Shown here one piece after another: positions 4,150 to 5,326 of a stretch of 5,326 nucleotides of DNA. Every line of letters begins with the position of its first letter. Position 1 is the stretch's first letter. Source of the stretch: Anaerolineae bacterium (lineage in GTDB: Bacteria; Chloroflexota; Anaerolineae; Aggregatilineales; UBA3940); contig JADZAD010000076.1 in the NCBI GenBank assembly GCA_020852775.1, positions 1 through 5,326 on the forward strand. The letters are read 5' to 3'. Under the pieces are notes generated by a model. That model was not told the origin of the DNA and did not search any database. It worked only from the letters and a program-made list of their open reading frames with translations. Made by a program: the position numbers and the translations under genes.

Positions 4150-5326
4150 TCAGCGATACAGATTCTCCACCGCCCGGTCGAGCACGGCGCGGCTGCCATC
4201 CGGCAACTGCGCCAGCCTGGCCAGGGCCTGCATACGATACTGAGACGGTATGGCTGCCGGCAGCGGGAGCTGCGCAAGCTCACGCTTGCCGTAACGCAGA
4301 TACCCACCGTTGAGCGCCAGCCCTCCGAAGAGCGCCCGGTATACTCGTGAAAGCAGCCCTGAATTCAGTAGCACACATAGCACTTCCAGGGGCCAATCAG
4401 AGGCCGTAACCATCACTGTCGCTACCGCGGGCTGTACCCTGCCGTCATCCAGCGCCGCCCGGATCGACTGCCCCATCCCGCTGATGATGATCTTCGCGCT
4501 GCGTGCCTGCTCCAGCCGCCGGGCAGGCAGCACCTCCGCCGGGATCAACGGCCTGCGGTACGTCCGGCTGAGGAAGCGCACCGGGCGCTCGCCCCAGCCC
4601 AGTGAATACCGCTCAATCACCCCACTGGTTACCAGCCTCAGAGCGCCACTTTCGGGCTGCCCATTGGCCTGCTCATACACAGCGTCACGCAGGGTGTAAG
4701 CCTCCGCGACCGTCATCCCGGCGCTCAGAGTGGCGACCTCCCCGAGCGGGATCGTCCCCTCGAAGAAGCGGCGCAGATGCGGCCAGTCCGGGTCAAGCGC
4801 CGCGTTCCAGCTTGCCCCCGGGGTACCACGCAAATCCGCCTGGACACCTCTGCGGATGAGCGCGGGCACTCCGCCCTGTGAACGGAATAGTGACAGCGGT
4901 GCGGATGCCTCCGCGGGGCCGCGCCGCAGCACCAGTACAACCGGGTAGACCTGCGCGTCGAAGGCATGATCTCCGGCGAAGTCGATCATCGCCTCGACCG
5001 CAGCCGTCTCGTTGAGCCGTTCGCGCAGCACGCGGGCATAATCTGCCGAGAGCAGCTTGTTAGGCAGCACCAGCCCCACCTGCCCACCGGATCGGCCCCA
5101 CTCCATCGAGCGTTCGACAAACGGCACGGAGAGGTCAAAACTGCGGCGCGCACTGGCATAGCGTCGCCGGAGCGCGTCCGTATATCCCGGACGGCCCGCG
5201 CTGGCGCGGGCAAAGACGCTGGCGAAGGGCGGATTGCCCAGCAGCACATCAAAAGCAGACGGAAAGCCTGCGGGCAGATCATCCAGCAGCGCATCAGCCG
5301 TATAGAGATGATGTTCCAACGTGGCC
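4150..5326 (-). CDS. N6-adenine DNA methyltransferase, TaqI/Eco57I type, C-terminal part (5' end outside window)
   Basis: The frame is open from the window edge (first full codons Ala-Thr-Leu-Glu) to the TGA at 4152-4150, giving 391 visible codons. The TTG at 5319 is unlikely to be the true start because methyltransferase motif I should lie further upstream, off the window. FDVLLGNPPF (residues 25-34, NPPF at bases 5235-5224) is motif IV, the catalytic (N/D)PP(Y/F) of N6-adenine methylases. FDLSVPFVERS and GGQVGLVLPNKLLSADYARVLRERL follow as the motif VI-VIII region of M.TaqI relatives. The last third (SGMGQSIRAA, VLLNSGLLSRVYR, LNGGYLRYGKRELAQLPLP) resembles the TaqI-like C-terminal specificity domain. 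It transfers a methyl group from S-adenosylmethionine to adenine at a specific DNA site, probably in restriction-modification or phage defence. Whether an endonuclease is fused (type IIG) cannot be seen. No truncation is visible at the C-terminus. Confidence 0.87.
   Translation of the reverse strand, partial: ATLEHHLYTADALLDDLPAGFPSAFDVLLGNPPFASVFARASAGRPGYTDALRRRYASARRSFDLSVPFVERSMEWGRSGGQVGLVLPNKLLSADYARVLRERLNETAAVEAMIDFAGDHAFDAQVYPVVLVLRRGPAEASAPLSLFRSQGGVPALIRRGVQADLRGTPGASWNAALDPDWPHLRRFFEGTIPLGEVATLSAGMTVAEAYTLRDAVYEQANGQPESGALRLVTSGVIERYSLGWGERPVRFLSRTYRRPLIPAEVLPARRLEQARSAKIIISGMGQSIRAALDDGRVQPAVATVMVTASDWPLEVLCVLLNSGLLSRVYRALFGGLALNGGYLRYGKRELAQLPLPAAIPSQYRMQALARLAQLPDGSRAVLDRAVENLYR

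Noticed and set aside
4134..4165. Possible terminator between convergent nfu and methylase genes
   Set aside because: Only a weak 4-5 bp stem (CAGA/TCTG) can form and there is no T-run, so I do not call a terminator here.
1..5326. CRISPR arrays, tRNA/rRNA genes, insertion sequences, attachment sites
   Set aside because: No regularly spaced repeats, cloverleaf-like segment, transposase motif or terminal inverted repeats were found on either strand.

Overview
This is a G+C-rich bacterial window. It holds seven protein-coding genes packed closely, with no RNA genes, CRISPR array or transposon that I can see. The start codons (GTG as well as ATG), the lipobox lipoprotein, the short DprA-like protein and the paired secreted M23 peptidases fit a free-living environmental bacterium. 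I lean towards Chloroflexota (Anaerolineae-like), but this rests on general resemblance and is a weak inference.

Layout: (1) Positions 1-683, plus strand: the 3' part of a DprA/Smf-family gene, cut by the window edge and lacking the usual C-terminal winged-helix domain. (2) A perfect 24-bp palindrome (674-697) covers the dprA stop codon and sits between convergent genes; it is the likely shared terminator. (3) Positions 3685 down to 705, minus strand: a compact four-gene run, M23 peptidase A, then a beta-propeller lipoprotein, then M23 peptidase B, then a RidA-family protein. The junctions are a 2-nt gap, an ATGA overlap and a 34-nt gap, so the first three genes are almost certainly co-transcribed and translationally coupled. 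(4) Positions 3686-3848: a 163-bp divergent intergenic region, the only real promoter space in the window. (5) Positions 3849-4133, plus strand: a small stand-alone NifU C-terminal-domain (NFU) Fe-S protein. (6) Positions 5326 down to 4150, minus strand: the C-terminal part of an N6-adenine DNA methyltransferase of the TaqI/Eco57I type, with its NPPF motif visible and its 5' end outside the window.

The most distinctive element is the peptidase-propeller-peptidase cassette. The two M23 proteins are paralogues, about 54% identical over residues 31-235 in my hand, gapless alignment. They keep identical positions for all zinc and catalytic residues and for two cysteines, and they share an unusual C-terminal module ending in ARPWPPD. 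All three proteins carry export signals, which suggests a cell-surface peptidoglycan-processing or peptidoglycan-sensing unit. The RidA-family gene at the operon end lacks the Arg that RidA enzymes use for imine deamination. The methylase may belong to a restriction or defence locus lying beyond the right edge; nothing inside the window proves this.
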